Assembly: GCA_026419315.1 (NCBI GenBank)
Contig: JANZZQ010000002.1
Coordinates: 1-27,558 of the forward strand
Source of the DNA: Armatimonadota bacterium
GTDB taxonomy: Bacteria; Armatimonadota; Fervidibacteria; Fervidibacterales; Fervidibacteraceae
Length of the DNA: 27,558 nucleotides
Direction: 5' to 3'
The notes under the pieces are model-generated. The model made no database searches, was not told where the DNA came from, and was given only the letters and a program-made list of their open reading frames with translations. Made by a program: the position numbers and the translations under genes. Shown here piece after piece: positions 6,014 to 13,868 of this stretch; position 1 is the stretch's first letter; the number at the start of each line of letters is the position of its first letter.

Positions 6014-6832
6014 TTGACTGCCGACAAGGACCGAGGGAAGGAAAGGGAAAAATTTCGGCTTTACCGAAAAACGAAGGATGAACGGTTGAGGGAAGAACTC
6101 ATCAGCGAGTACCGCCCACTGGCAGAACACATCGCACGCCAGTTTGTGGATTCGGGCGAACCGCTTGAGGATTTGGTTCAATATGCCCTTATCGGTTTGA
6201 TCAAGGCGATAGAAGGTTACGACCCGGAAAGGGGGGTTGAGTTCACCACCTATGCATGGTATCAAATCCGCGGTGAGGTAAGCCACTACCTTCGGGATCA
6301 AGGTAAAATCATTTCAGAACCTGCTTGGCTTCAGGAAACGAGGATAAAGATTGAACGAGCTCGTAACAAGTTGCGCCAAACGGTCAAGCGTGAGCCAACA
6401 ATAGATGAACTTGTGCAAGAAACGGGGCTGAAACCCGACGTTATCCGGCGAGTCCTTGAAACTGAGCAACTGTTCCGCGTCACACGCCTTGACGAAATTT
6501 CGGAAGATGAAGATGAAAGTGTTGCTGACTTGGAAAGACTTGCGGTTGAGAGGGAGCAAGTTGACATTGAACAGCGGTATCTCATCCATAGAGCCATAGA
6601 GAAACTGCCCGAATTGCAACGCAAGGTCATTGAACACCTATTTTGGGAGGACTTAACAATGACTGAAATTGCGCGTCTGCTGGGTGTTTCGGTCACTTAT
6701 GTGAGTTACTTGTATCGGCAAGCGATTGCCAATTTGAGAAAGCTCTGGGGCGTTTCCTCTTCTGAACCGCCGTCGAGCAGGAAAGGCCGAAGAAAGAGAA
6801 AGCAAAAGAGCTCTACCGACAGCGAGCCTTAA
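6014..6832 (+). CDS. Group 3 sigma-70 factor (SigB/SigF/FliA-like)
   Basis: The protein has region 2 (REELISEYRPLAEHIARQF, EDLVQYALIGLIKAIEGYDPERGVEFTTYAWYQIRGEVSHYLRD), region 3 (ARNKLRQTVKREPTIDELVQETGL) and region 4 with a helix-turn-helix (LPELQRKVIEHLFWEDLTMTEIARLLGVSVTYVSYLYRQAI). It lacks region 1.1, as in stress, sporulation and flagellar sigma factors. I chose TTG 6014 because GGGAGG (5999-6004) sits 9 bases upstream and the resulting 272-residue protein begins just before region 2. The frame is open to 5882, but that extension has no family match. The C-terminus ends in a basic tail (KGRRKRKQK). No anti-sigma or anti-anti-sigma gene is adjacent. The last four bases overlap the convergent cvpA gene. 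The regulon is unknown. Confidence 0.9.
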   Translation: MTADKDRGKEREKFRLYRKTKDERLREELISEYRPLAEHIARQFVDSGEPLEDLVQYALIGLIKAIEGYDPERGVEFTTYAWYQIRGEVSHYLRDQGKIISEPAWLQETRIKIERARNKLRQTVKREPTIDELVQETGLKPDVIRRVLETEQLFRVTRLDEISEDEDESVADLERLAVEREQVDIEQRYLIHRAIEKLPELQRKVIEHLFWEDLTMTEIARLLGVSVTYVSYLYRQAIANLRKLWGVSSSEPPSSRKGRRKRKQKSSTDSEP

Positions 6833-7317
6833 GGACTTTCTTTCCACTGGAACAAAGCCGCAATTGCTCCCTTCGTCGCCTGAAATGTCAACATTTCTTT
6901 TGCGACGGGCGAATTATTGAGCAGTAGGGCGAAACTTGATTTTGCCCCGTAAACCCAAACAAGCATCTGGACAAACCAATGAACCAAAATGATGCCGACG
7001 ATTAAACCGAGTGGGAAGGCGATTATATGGTCGACTTCTTCCAAAGAGAGCTGAAGGGCTTGGTCAATGAAGTATGCTGCCGCAATCGTAATCGCACCCA
7101 GAACGAGAAAGGCAATTACAAACAAAACCGCTTTGTTGGCGTCTGCTGAGGTAAACCACTGCACCGATGAGGCTAATCGCTCAGCAAAGAAACCACTCAG
7201 CTTGCCACAAATGTAGAATCCGACCACCGCCACGCTGCTCCTCACTGTCCCCTGCCAACTGGCGACGGAGGCAATTAGCAGGATGAGCAAGATGCAAATT
7301 CCGTCAAGCCAGGTCAT
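6829..7317 (-). CDS. CvpA family membrane protein
   Basis: This 162-residue integral membrane protein starts MTWLDGICILLILLIASVASWQGTVRS, the usual CvpA opening (a 'D-x4-L' helix followed by a Gly-rich turn). Four hydrophobic helices are visible (about 5-22, 26-45, 64-88 and 98-120), then a short soluble tail. CvpA-like proteins affect colicin V production in E. coli and have a wider but poorly defined membrane role. The start ATG 7317 follows a very strong GGGGAGGGGAG site. It lies 15 bases after gatB on the same strand and is probably co-transcribed. Its stop overlaps the sigma gene stop at TTAA. Confidence 0.82.
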   Translation of the reverse strand: MTWLDGICILLILLIASVASWQGTVRSSVAVVGFYICGKLSGFFAERLASSVQWFTSADANKAVLFVIAFLVLGAITIAAAYFIDQALQLSLEEVDHIIAFPLGLIVGIILVHWFVQMLVWVYGAKSSFALLLNNSPVAKEMLTFQATKGAIAALFQWKESP

Positions 7318-7332
7318 GTTTCTCCCCTCCCC

Positions 7333-8796
7333 TTACGATGATGTTACCTTCGCTTGTTCCAGCGCCTCCCGCACCAACTTGTTTGCAAGTTGCGGATTTG
7401 CCTTCCCTTTAGTTGCCCTCATAACTTGTCCGACAAAGAAACCAAGCACCTTTTCATTGCCCGACAGAAACTCTTGAACCGCTTTCGGGTTTGCAGCGAC
7501 GACTTCTTCAATGATGCGCCTTAGCTCTGCCTCATCGGTAATCTGGACCAACCCGCGTTCTTCAACAATTTGTCTTGGCGATTTTTGGGTTGTGAACATC
7601 TCTTTGAGCAATTCCTTTGCGATTCTGACACTTATGACCCCTTCCCGCATCAACTTCACCATTTCACCCAGGTGCTCCGGCGGGACCGGGCATTCGTCCC
7701 AACCCTTTCCAGCGTCATTGAGTAAGCCTTGCAAATCACCAAGCATCCAATTTGCAATTGCTTTCGGGTCGCCGCAAATCTTCGTGGCTGCTTCAAAGTA
7801 ACCTGCGGTCACAGGTGCCGCAGTTAACAGTCTTGCTTCATATTCGCCCAACTCATACTCATGCATGAACCTCTCAAATCGCTGTTTTGGGAGCTCGGGC
7901 ATCTCTGCTTTTAGCCTATTGAGCCATTTCTCGTCAACAACTACCGGCACAAGGTCAGGCTCGGGGAAATACCGGTAGTCATGAGCGGTTTCTTTGGTTC
8001 GCATTGGTTCTGTGATTTTCAACGCTTCATTCCAAAGCATGGTTTGCTGAACGACTTTTCCACCGCTCAGCAAAATTTCCCTTTGCCTTTTGATCTCTGC
8101 TTCAACTGCTCCGAGCACTGCCCGAAAACTGTTCAAGTTTTTGATTTCAACCCTTGTGCCCAGTTGGTTGCTTCCCTTCGGTCTCAAAGAGACCGAAGCC
8201 TCAAATCTCAACTGCCCCCGCTCCATTCGGCATTCGGACACGCCCAAGTAAAGAAGCAACTGACGAAGCGAAACCATGAATGCTTCAAGTTCCTCAAGCG
8301 AATTCATGTCAGGGTAGGTGACGATTTCGCAAAGCGGCACGCCGCTACGGTTGAAGTCAATTAGGGTCGCTGTTGGGTCGCCGGCTTCCTCACCGTGAAT
8401 TGACTTTGCTGTGTCTTCCTCAAGGTGGACATCAGCGATGCCCACCCTCTTTGTCTTACCGTTGACTTCAATCTCCAACCAACCATCGTAGCCGATTGGC
8501 AAGTATTTTTGGCTGATTTGATACCCTTTCGGCAAGTCCGGGTAGTAATAGTTTTTCCGGTCAAATTTTGTCAAGGTGTTGATTTTGCAATTGAGGGCTA
8601 AGGCAACTTTCAGGACAGCCTCAATGGCTTTCTCGTTCACGACGGGCAGCACACCAGGAAAACCCAAACAAACAGGGCAAGTTGCCGTGTTCGGTGGTGC
8701 GCCGTAAGTGATTGGGCAACGGCAGAACAATTTTGAGTGCAGACTTGATAATTCTACATGTATCTCGCACCCAATGTTAACCGAAAACTCCGACAC
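7333..8796 (-). CDS. gatB: Asp-tRNA(Asn)/Glu-tRNA(Gln) amidotransferase subunit B
   Basis: GatB is the kinase/tRNA-binding subunit of GatCAB, which amidates mischarged Glu-tRNA(Gln) or Asp-tRNA(Asn). The 487-residue length is normal. Recognisable blocks are GCEIHVEL at the N-terminus, the Cys-rich TATCPVCLGFPGVLPV, FDRKNYYYPDLPKGYQISQ, the FNRSGVPLCEIVTYPD stretch, FRYFPEPDLVPV-like YRYFPEPDLVPV, and a C-terminal YqeY/tail domain ending GQVMRATKGKANPQLANKLVREAL. The start is GTG 8796 with a GAGGTGAAGAAGG ribosome site. gatA and gatC are not in the window, so the subunits are dispersed. Its presence suggests this organism uses the indirect route for Gln-tRNA, Asn-tRNA or both. Confidence 0.97.
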   Translation of the reverse strand: MSEFSVNIGCEIHVELSSLHSKLFCRCPITYGAPPNTATCPVCLGFPGVLPVVNEKAIEAVLKVALALNCKINTLTKFDRKNYYYPDLPKGYQISQKYLPIGYDGWLEIEVNGKTKRVGIADVHLEEDTAKSIHGEEAGDPTATLIDFNRSGVPLCEIVTYPDMNSLEELEAFMVSLRQLLLYLGVSECRMERGQLRFEASVSLRPKGSNQLGTRVEIKNLNSFRAVLGAVEAEIKRQREILLSGGKVVQQTMLWNEALKITEPMRTKETAHDYRYFPEPDLVPVVVDEKWLNRLKAEMPELPKQRFERFMHEYELGEYEARLLTAAPVTAGYFEAATKICGDPKAIANWMLGDLQGLLNDAGKGWDECPVPPEHLGEMVKLMREGVISVRIAKELLKEMFTTQKSPRQIVEERGLVQITDEAELRRIIEEVVAANPKAVQEFLSGNEKVLGFFVGQVMRATKGKANPQLANKLVREALEQAKVTSS

Positions 8797-8876
8797 CCTT
8801 CTTCACCTCGCGTGCGGTGGGCAGAACAAAGAATAGAAACTTCATCTTCGATTGGCACTGTGCAAGCCACTCGCCA

Positions 8877-8882
8877 ATTATA
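8877..8882 (-). promoter_or_regulatory. -10 element upstream of gatB
   Basis: A perfect TATAAT occurs on the minus strand (8882 to 8877), about 80 bases before the gatB start. No good -35 hexamer is seen 16-18 bp upstream, so activation may need a factor, or the match may be chance. Confidence 0.4.
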
Positions 8883-9276
8883 ACCACAACTTCGCGTCTT
8901 TTACAGTGCACCGAAGTCTCGCGTTTCCGTTTTATGGTATCTCCCGTTGCGTGCGATTTTGCGCTGCGGCAGAAAGCGACCGTTTTTCGTCGGGAAGTTG
9001 CCGGTAGCGATTTAGAGCGTAAACGCTGAAACGCTGACTTGTGCCGAAAGTTTTTGGGGTCAAAAACGAGAACCGTTCTCTACTGCAGACTTTGTTGGCA
9101 AAAGCTAACCGCCAACTGCCACTGGCTTTAACCCGTATCCGTTGGCAAGTCATCTCTTCCAATCCCGCGAGCTTCAGCTTGTTATCTCAGGTGAGCCTTC
9201 TTTCCCTGGTCACGTCACAGACTTTCGCTCTTAGTCGGTGATGAATCTCTAGGGCTGACTTCGGGTAATCTCAGCT

Positions 9277-9285
9277 TGGTATACT
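9277..9285 (+). promoter_or_regulatory. Extended -10 promoter of the eIF2B-like gene cluster
   Basis: TGG-TATACT (9277-9285) is an extended -10 element (TGn followed by a 5/6 hexamer). Transcription would begin near 9292. The roughly 170-nt leader contains a 7-bp hairpin AAAGGCG-caac-CGCCTTT and a GCCT/AGGC hairpin further down. I recognise no known leader class. Confidence 0.4.
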
Positions 9286-9462
9286 CTCCCGAATGGCCGA
9301 GCAAATTTTGCGCTCGTGGTTTCAACGATGAAAGGGAGAGCGGGATAAAGGCGCAACCGCCTTTCCGGGTGGTCCAGGACGAAGTTCACTTTACGGACTT
9401 TACGCCTAAGGTAGGCATACGTCCAAATTTGTGGCAAAGAATCTGTAAGGTGGTGAGCGGTG

Positions 9463-10266
9463 ATGGAATGGCAGAAAGCTTTAAAGCGAATTTGTTCTGA
9501 CCGAAGGAGCAGCGCCGTTACCTTGACAAAGAAATCAGCACAACTGTTGGTGCAAATGACAAAAGGTGGAATTGAACCGACGAAGTTGATTGAAGCGGCG
9601 GAGCAGATTTTCAATGCCCACCCTGCAATGGCTCCACTTTGGCATCTCGCTCAATTGACCCGTAAGTATGTGGAAAGCCCGAAAAGTTTAGCGTCGGCGC
9701 TCGCCCAGTTTCTTGCGGACATGGAAGCCCACGCTAAAGCCTCAGTTGCCTGCGCTTCCGAATGGTTGCCCGAAGGCAAAATCTTGGTTCACTCCTTCAG
9801 CTCCCTCGTTTTTCAATCAATCGTCCAAGCGAACAGGAAAGGGAAAAAGTTTGAAGTCATTTGCACCGCTTCTTTTCCCGGCGGGGAAGGGATTTCTTTA
9901 GCGAAGGCGCTCGCGAAAGCGAATATCTATGTCACCCTCGTCTCCGACTTACAAGCCTTCGCGTGGCTAATGCAATGCGGTCTCGTGTTCGTAGGTGCAG
10001 ATGCTTGGTGTGAGGATGGTTTGGTGCACAAAGTTGGGACATGGTGTTTGGCTTCTGCCTCAAAGCAAATGGGTGTGCCGGTTTGGAGCATTGGGACTTC
10101 TGAGAAACGATTGCCGATGTCGTGGAACGAGAAAATGAAAGGCGAAGCCCCTTTGCTCGTCAAATCCCATGTCCCCCAAGACCGAACCCTCTATGACCTG
10201 ACTGAATGGGAACTTGTGACGGGCACTATAGATGAGACCGGCATACATCAACTGAAAACCCACTAA
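9463..10266 (+). CDS. eIF2B/MtnA/R15P-isomerase superfamily protein
   Basis: This 267-residue protein has the eIF2B-alpha/beta/delta fold pattern: an N-terminal helical domain, then an alpha/beta domain with GKILVHSFSS (about 106-114), FEVICTASFPGGEG (131-143), LVFVGADAWCEDGLVHKVGTWCLASASKQMGVPVW (164-198) and C-terminal YDLTEWELVTGTIDETG. The active-site Asp of the isomerases (MtnA, ribose-1,5-bisphosphate isomerase) is kept as D170 in GADA. The position of the isomerase cysteine (HCN-type motif) reads H-S-F, as in eIF2B regulatory subunits, and the usual E-[ST]-R-P sugar-phosphate motif is altered to A-S-F-P. I chose ATG 9463 over GTG 9460 from the AAGGTGGTGAG ribosome site. Substrate is unknown; a nucleotide or sugar-phosphate binder is plausible. 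Confidence 0.8.
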   Translation: MEWQKALKRICSDRRSSAVTLTKKSAQLLVQMTKGGIEPTKLIEAAEQIFNAHPAMAPLWHLAQLTRKYVESPKSLASALAQFLADMEAHAKASVACASEWLPEGKILVHSFSSLVFQSIVQANRKGKKFEVICTASFPGGEGISLAKALAKANIYVTLVSDLQAFAWLMQCGLVFVGADAWCEDGLVHKVGTWCLASASKQMGVPVWSIGTSEKRLPMSWNEKMKGEAPLLVKSHVPQDRTLYDLTEWELVTGTIDETGIHQLKTH

Positions 10267-10355
10267 CTACTCCCCTGACTCGCTGCCAAACTCCGTCAAG
10301 GGATGCCACAATGATTTTAGGCCAAAATTGAGCGCACCTAAGGGAGGCAAAAGGG

Positions 10356-11216
10356 ATGAGGTTCTTTCTCAGCGCAGTTTTGATTGGCGCAGTAGTTGTC
10401 TCGGTTTACGCTCAAGGGGCGTGGGAAAACGCACTTAAGCGGGCGAAATCCGAACGAAAGTATGTCCTTGCCTATTTCGCCGACCCTGAATGCTTTACCT
10501 GTCAACGCTACATGGCTCAAACTATTGACAACCCACAATTGTCTCCGTTGTTGCGGCGTTTCGTCACCGTGAAAATGGATGCTGTCAAGGAGGCTCAAAA
10601 GTTGCTGGATTTTTTGCCCAAGTGGAAAGAACCATTCCCACTGCCCATAGTTGTCATCACCGACAGCAATGGGAAACTCGTTGACTTAGTTATGGGGCAC
10701 TTGGGCGCAGACGCTTTTGAAGCGTTCCTGAAAGCCTTTCTGAAAGGCAAGAGGACAGACACGGTTGAGAAACAGCTGGAAGCGAAACCGAACGATTTGT
10801 CAACTCTTTACGAGGCAGCGGTCTGGTTTCTCGAGAGGGGTGATGGTAGGCGAGGTTTGCCTTTGGCTCAGAAGGTTTTGCGATTGGATCCTGATAACCG
10901 CAAAGGCTACTACGCCCCCATGAGATTGCATTTGGGGCTTTACTACTCAATTCACCACACCCGATTGGCTCATAAGGCAATTGACGAGTTCCGAGAAGTG
11001 ATTAGGCGCTTTCCGAACACGAGGGAGGCGGAAGAGGCTCGGTTTTACCTTGCGGTCACTCACCTTGCGTTGGGGCAAGATGGTGAAGCGATGAAGATGC
11101 TGAAAGAGTTTTTGCGAACAAGCAAGTCCTCGCAGTTGAAAGAACATGCGAGAAAACTTCTTCGCTTCCTTGAAACCGAACCACCTGCGGATTTGAGGCG
11201 GGGTGAGGGCAATTGA
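10356..11216 (+). CDS. Secreted thioredoxin-like protein with TPR repeats
   Basis: This 286-residue protein begins with a Sec signal peptide (about 1-20, cleavage likely after VYA). A thioredoxin-like domain follows, with the redox pair C46-F-T-C49 in FADPECFTCQ and a cis-Pro at about 97 (PLPIVV). The second half has TPR-type helices (about 140-275: ALAKVL-like PLAQKVLRLDPDN, AIDEFREVIRRFPNTREAEEARFYLAVTHLALGQ, AMKMLKEFL). It is probably periplasmic or outside the membrane and could reduce or isomerise disulfides, with the TPR part binding a partner. The start ATG 10356 follows AAGGGAGGCAAAAGGG. Its stop overlaps the start of the next gene by four bases, indicating an operon. Confidence 0.85.
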   Translation: MRFFLSAVLIGAVVVSVYAQGAWENALKRAKSERKYVLAYFADPECFTCQRYMAQTIDNPQLSPLLRRFVTVKMDAVKEAQKLLDFLPKWKEPFPLPIVVITDSNGKLVDLVMGHLGADAFEAFLKAFLKGKRTDTVEKQLEAKPNDLSTLYEAAVWFLERGDGRRGLPLAQKVLRLDPDNRKGYYAPMRLHLGLYYSIHHTRLAHKAIDEFREVIRRFPNTREAEEARFYLAVTHLALGQDGEAMKMLKEFLRTSKSSQLKEHARKLLRFLETEPPADLRRGEGN

Positions 11217-11914
11217 ATTCGCCTGTGGGTGAGCAGGTTATGGGGCACAGGGTTTTCCCCCTTCGGCTTCTCTCCCGTCGTGAACGATTGAGGCGACGTA
11301 TTTGGCACTTGATGGAAGAAGCCGGTGTCTTGACTTTTCCCCTTGAAGTTTTCGGGAGAGTGCCAAACTTTATCGGCGCGGAACAAGCGGCTGAATTGCT
11401 CGCCCAACAACCGGAGTTTGAACGGGCGAAAGTCATTTTCGTCTCGCCCGACCATGTGCTTCGCCGTGTCAGGGAGTTGGTTTTGGAGAGCGGGAAAGTT
11501 TTGGCAGTCTCTCTCCCGCGAAAGTCGGCTCGGCACAGCAAATGTCCGCTCCTTCAGATCACCGAGCGGAAGGCTGTAAAGGCAGCTGCTAATATTGACA
11601 ACTTCTTGCGCTACGGGCAACCCCTCTCGTCGCCCGTTGACCTTGCAGTTTTGTCAAGTGTCGTTGCCGACCGACTCGGAAACAGAATTACCCCAAGGCG
11701 AGAGTTTGGCGACCGTGAATGGCAGATGCTCGTGGATAGCGGCTTCGTGCACGAAGGGACGAAAATAGCGACCATCGTCCACCCATTGCAACTTGCCGAT
11801 GACCTTGTCAAATGGATTACCGACGAAGACGTTAAAGCCCATTTGATTGTTACGCCGGAGGAAGTTATACGCGTGGGTGAGGGCGAAGATGGAATTCGTG
11901 CAAAGGCTCCTTGA
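11213..11914 (+). CDS. 5-formyltetrahydrofolate cyclo-ligase-like protein (MTHFSD/archaeal type)
   Basis: This 233-residue protein resembles the 5-FCL family that converts 5-formyl-THF to methenyl-THF with ATP. Family segments seen are an N-terminal RRRIWHLMEEAGV helix, GRVPNFIGAEQAAELL, VIFVSPDHVLRRVRELVLESGKVLAVSLPR, a central VDLAVLSSVVAD strand, and REFGDREWQMLVDSGFVHEGTKIATIVHPLQL near the C-terminus. The Gly-rich loop usually seen before Y-x-D (GKGGGYYD) is reduced to RREFGD, so activity is uncertain. The start TTG 11213 overlaps the previous stop by four bases and follows GGGGTGAGGG. Its 3' end overlaps the next gene by 26 bases. folC lies on the other strand 12 kb away. Confidence 0.75.
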   Translation: MNSPVGEQVMGHRVFPLRLLSRRERLRRRIWHLMEEAGVLTFPLEVFGRVPNFIGAEQAAELLAQQPEFERAKVIFVSPDHVLRRVRELVLESGKVLAVSLPRKSARHSKCPLLQITERKAVKAAANIDNFLRYGQPLSSPVDLAVLSSVVADRLGNRITPRREFGDREWQMLVDSGFVHEGTKIATIVHPLQLADDLVKWITDEDVKAHLIVTPEEVIRVGEGEDGIRAKAP

Positions 11915-13868
11915 TTTTCTCCTGTTTTTCCTGTGCGCGCTGGCTATTTTGAGCGTCGGTGCAACACTGGTTCGCCGGCTCATCCCTTTCGGCGTCTCAC
12001 GAATTGAAATGTTAACCCTCGCACTGGGCACAGGGACGGTTATTGTCGCTTATGGGGTTTTGTTGTTCGGTCTCATTGGTTGGTTGCATCGGACGGTATT
12101 TTACTTGTGGCTTGGGTTTTGCTACGCTTGCGGTTTCGTTGAACTGGTTTGGCTGAGGAAGCAAAATCAATTCGCTGCCCCGTTTGCGGAGTTTTGGGCT
12201 GACTTGACTTTGGTTGAGAAGTTTTGGTGTTGGGGGCTTGCGCTTCTGAATTTTCTGGCGATGATTTTGTGTTTTGTCCCGCCAACGCTTCAAGCCGAGT
12301 GGGATAGCCTTTCGTATCACCTTGCGGTCCCAAAACTTTACTGGATGGAAGGTCGCATCCATTACATCCCTTTCACCCACCACGCTCAATTTCCCATGAC
12401 GGCACAGATGCTCTACCTGCTTGGTTTGGGCTTGACAAACCTTAAAAGCGCTGCCGTTGCGAAGTTATTCCACTGGCTTTTCTTCGTCCAGTGTCAGTTA
12501 ACTTTGCTTTGCTGGGGAACTGCGGTCAAGCAAAAAAGTTTGAGACTTGGGTTAGTCGCTGCAGTTTTTTTTGCGTCGTTGCCCATCGCTTTCTTTGAAG
12601 CGACCACGGCGTATGTTGATTTGGCTTTGACCGCGTATGGGCTGCTTTGCCTTTTCTCAATTGCCCGATTTCACTCCCAACCTGACGGTCGGTGGATGGT
12701 TTTTGCTGGCTTGTTTGCAGGGGCAGCAGCGGGAACAAAATACACCGGACTATTGCTCATCGCTTTGTTAGTCCCGTTGGGGATTTGGGCGATCAAGCGT
12801 GTTGGGGAACCGAGGTGGAAGCATTTAGGGTTGGGCACCTTCCTCGCTTTGCTCATCGCATCGCCTTGGTATGTCAAGAACTGGATTTGGACTGGAAACC
12901 CTGTTTTCCCGTTCGCTTACGGGATTTTCGGCGGTCGGAACTGGACGAAAGAGATGGCTCAAACCTACACTGTTTCAAACCGAGAATTTGGAGGAAGCAG
13001 AAGCGTCTTGACGTTCCTCGCTATGCCTTTCAACTTGGCACTTAACGAAATTCGCTTCGGTCAATGCGCTCGCGCGTGGCTTGGAAGTTGCAAGCAGCGA
13101 GGGGAATGCGGGATGCAGTGGAAGTGCGGCAAGTTTGACAATCAGGATTTGCCGACGCTTGGGGTTGGTGTGCTTCCACTATCACTTGCGCCCGCAGCGA
13201 TTCTCGCTATCGCTTTTGAAAGTTTGCCCTTCGCTATTAGCGCACCTATTCTTGCGATGTTGGGTTGGTTTGTTTGGTGGTTCATGGAGGCTCAATACTT
13301 GCGATACTTGCTTCCCGCTTTGGGCTGTCTCGCAATTTTGGTTGGATGGGGGGCAAGCAAGTGGTTTCAGGTGGGGATGTTGACGGCTGCCGTGACCCGT
13401 GTCACGATTTCTGTTGGCTTGGCCTATGCTGTGGTTGTTGCCCTTTGGCAATCGGCAACATTGACACCTCTGCCAGTAGCCGTTGGGTTGGTTTCTAACG
13501 AGGAGTTCCTGCGAACGGTAGAGCCAACTTATCGGGTCGCGGATTTTGTCAACCGTGCATTGCCGCGCAAAGCGGTCATCGCAACATATGGCTTTCCGTT
13601 GGGCTATTATTTTGAAAGGCGGTATTTCTGGGCGGACGAGGGTCATAACCTCCTGATCCGCTACAAGAAGTTGAGAGGTGTCGAAGATTTGATTGCGGAG
13701 TGGCACCGCTTGGGCGTAACGCATGTCGTCATTGATTGGAAATTTGTGCCGAAGGAAAGCAGCATCGGTCGCTGGATTTCGGAGGGAGTAAAACGGGAAA
13801 TGATGGAACGGTTGTGGCGGGAAGGAACGAAGGAAGTCTTTGCGGTGGCAAGGAGGCAACGAAGATGA
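11889..13868 (+). CDS. Large GT-C-like membrane glycosyltransferase
   Basis: This 659-residue protein has about 11-12 hydrophobic helices and a C-terminal soluble tail. The first external loop carries EWDSLSYHLAVPKLYWMEGRIHYI...HAQFP, the acidic loop of PMT/ArnT-like GT-C enzymes, which use lipid-linked sugars outside the membrane. AYVDLALTAYGLL and the GTKYTGLL helix also fit this group. The C-terminal part (VADFVNRALPRKAVIATYGFPLGYYFERRYFWADEG...LGVTHVVIDW) looks like the small luminal domain of such proteins. An unusual Cys-rich loop (C393, C401, C407, C413) interrupts two membrane helices. I chose ATG 11889 because GTGAGGG precedes it; the frame is open further upstream. Acceptor and sugar are unknown. 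Confidence 0.75.
   Translation: MEFVQRLLDFLLFFLCALAILSVGATLVRRLIPFGVSRIEMLTLALGTGTVIVAYGVLLFGLIGWLHRTVFYLWLGFCYACGFVELVWLRKQNQFAAPFAEFWADLTLVEKFWCWGLALLNFLAMILCFVPPTLQAEWDSLSYHLAVPKLYWMEGRIHYIPFTHHAQFPMTAQMLYLLGLGLTNLKSAAVAKLFHWLFFVQCQLTLLCWGTAVKQKSLRLGLVAAVFFASLPIAFFEATTAYVDLALTAYGLLCLFSIARFHSQPDGRWMVFAGLFAGAAAGTKYTGLLLIALLVPLGIWAIKRVGEPRWKHLGLGTFLALLIASPWYVKNWIWTGNPVFPFAYGIFGGRNWTKEMAQTYTVSNREFGGSRSVLTFLAMPFNLALNEIRFGQCARAWLGSCKQRGECGMQWKCGKFDNQDLPTLGVGVLPLSLAPAAILAIAFESLPFAISAPILAMLGWFVWWFMEAQYLRYLLPALGCLAILVGWGASKWFQVGMLTAAVTRVTISVGLAYAVVVALWQSATLTPLPVAVGLVSNEEFLRTVEPTYRVADFVNRALPRKAVIATYGFPLGYYFERRYFWADEGHNLLIRYKKLRGVEDLIAEWHRLGVTHVVIDWKFVPKESSIGRWISEGVKREMMERLWREGTKEVFAVARRQRR

Larger units (their letters stand above)
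8797..9462. other. Divergent intergenic region between gatB and the eIF2B-like gene
   Basis: This 666-base stretch holds promoter elements for both flanking genes (8877-8882 and 9277-9285) and the 5' leader of the eIF2B-like gene. Its middle (about 8890-9250) has short frames on both strands with no family resemblance and no convincing ribosome site. A tandem 8-mer AAACGCTG is at 9021-9036, next to an inverted AGCGT/ACGCT pair. I see no confident gene here. Confidence 0.5.

Noticed and set aside
9041..9241. 66-residue plus-strand frame and an overlapping 76-residue minus-strand frame
   Set aside because: Neither has a convincing ribosome site or family pattern, and their overlap on opposite strands suggests chance.
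13736..13864. 43-residue upstream extension of the 250-residue membrane protein
   Set aside because: It lies within the GT-C gene in another frame; ATG 13865 has AAGGAGG and an ATGA overlap with the preceding stop.
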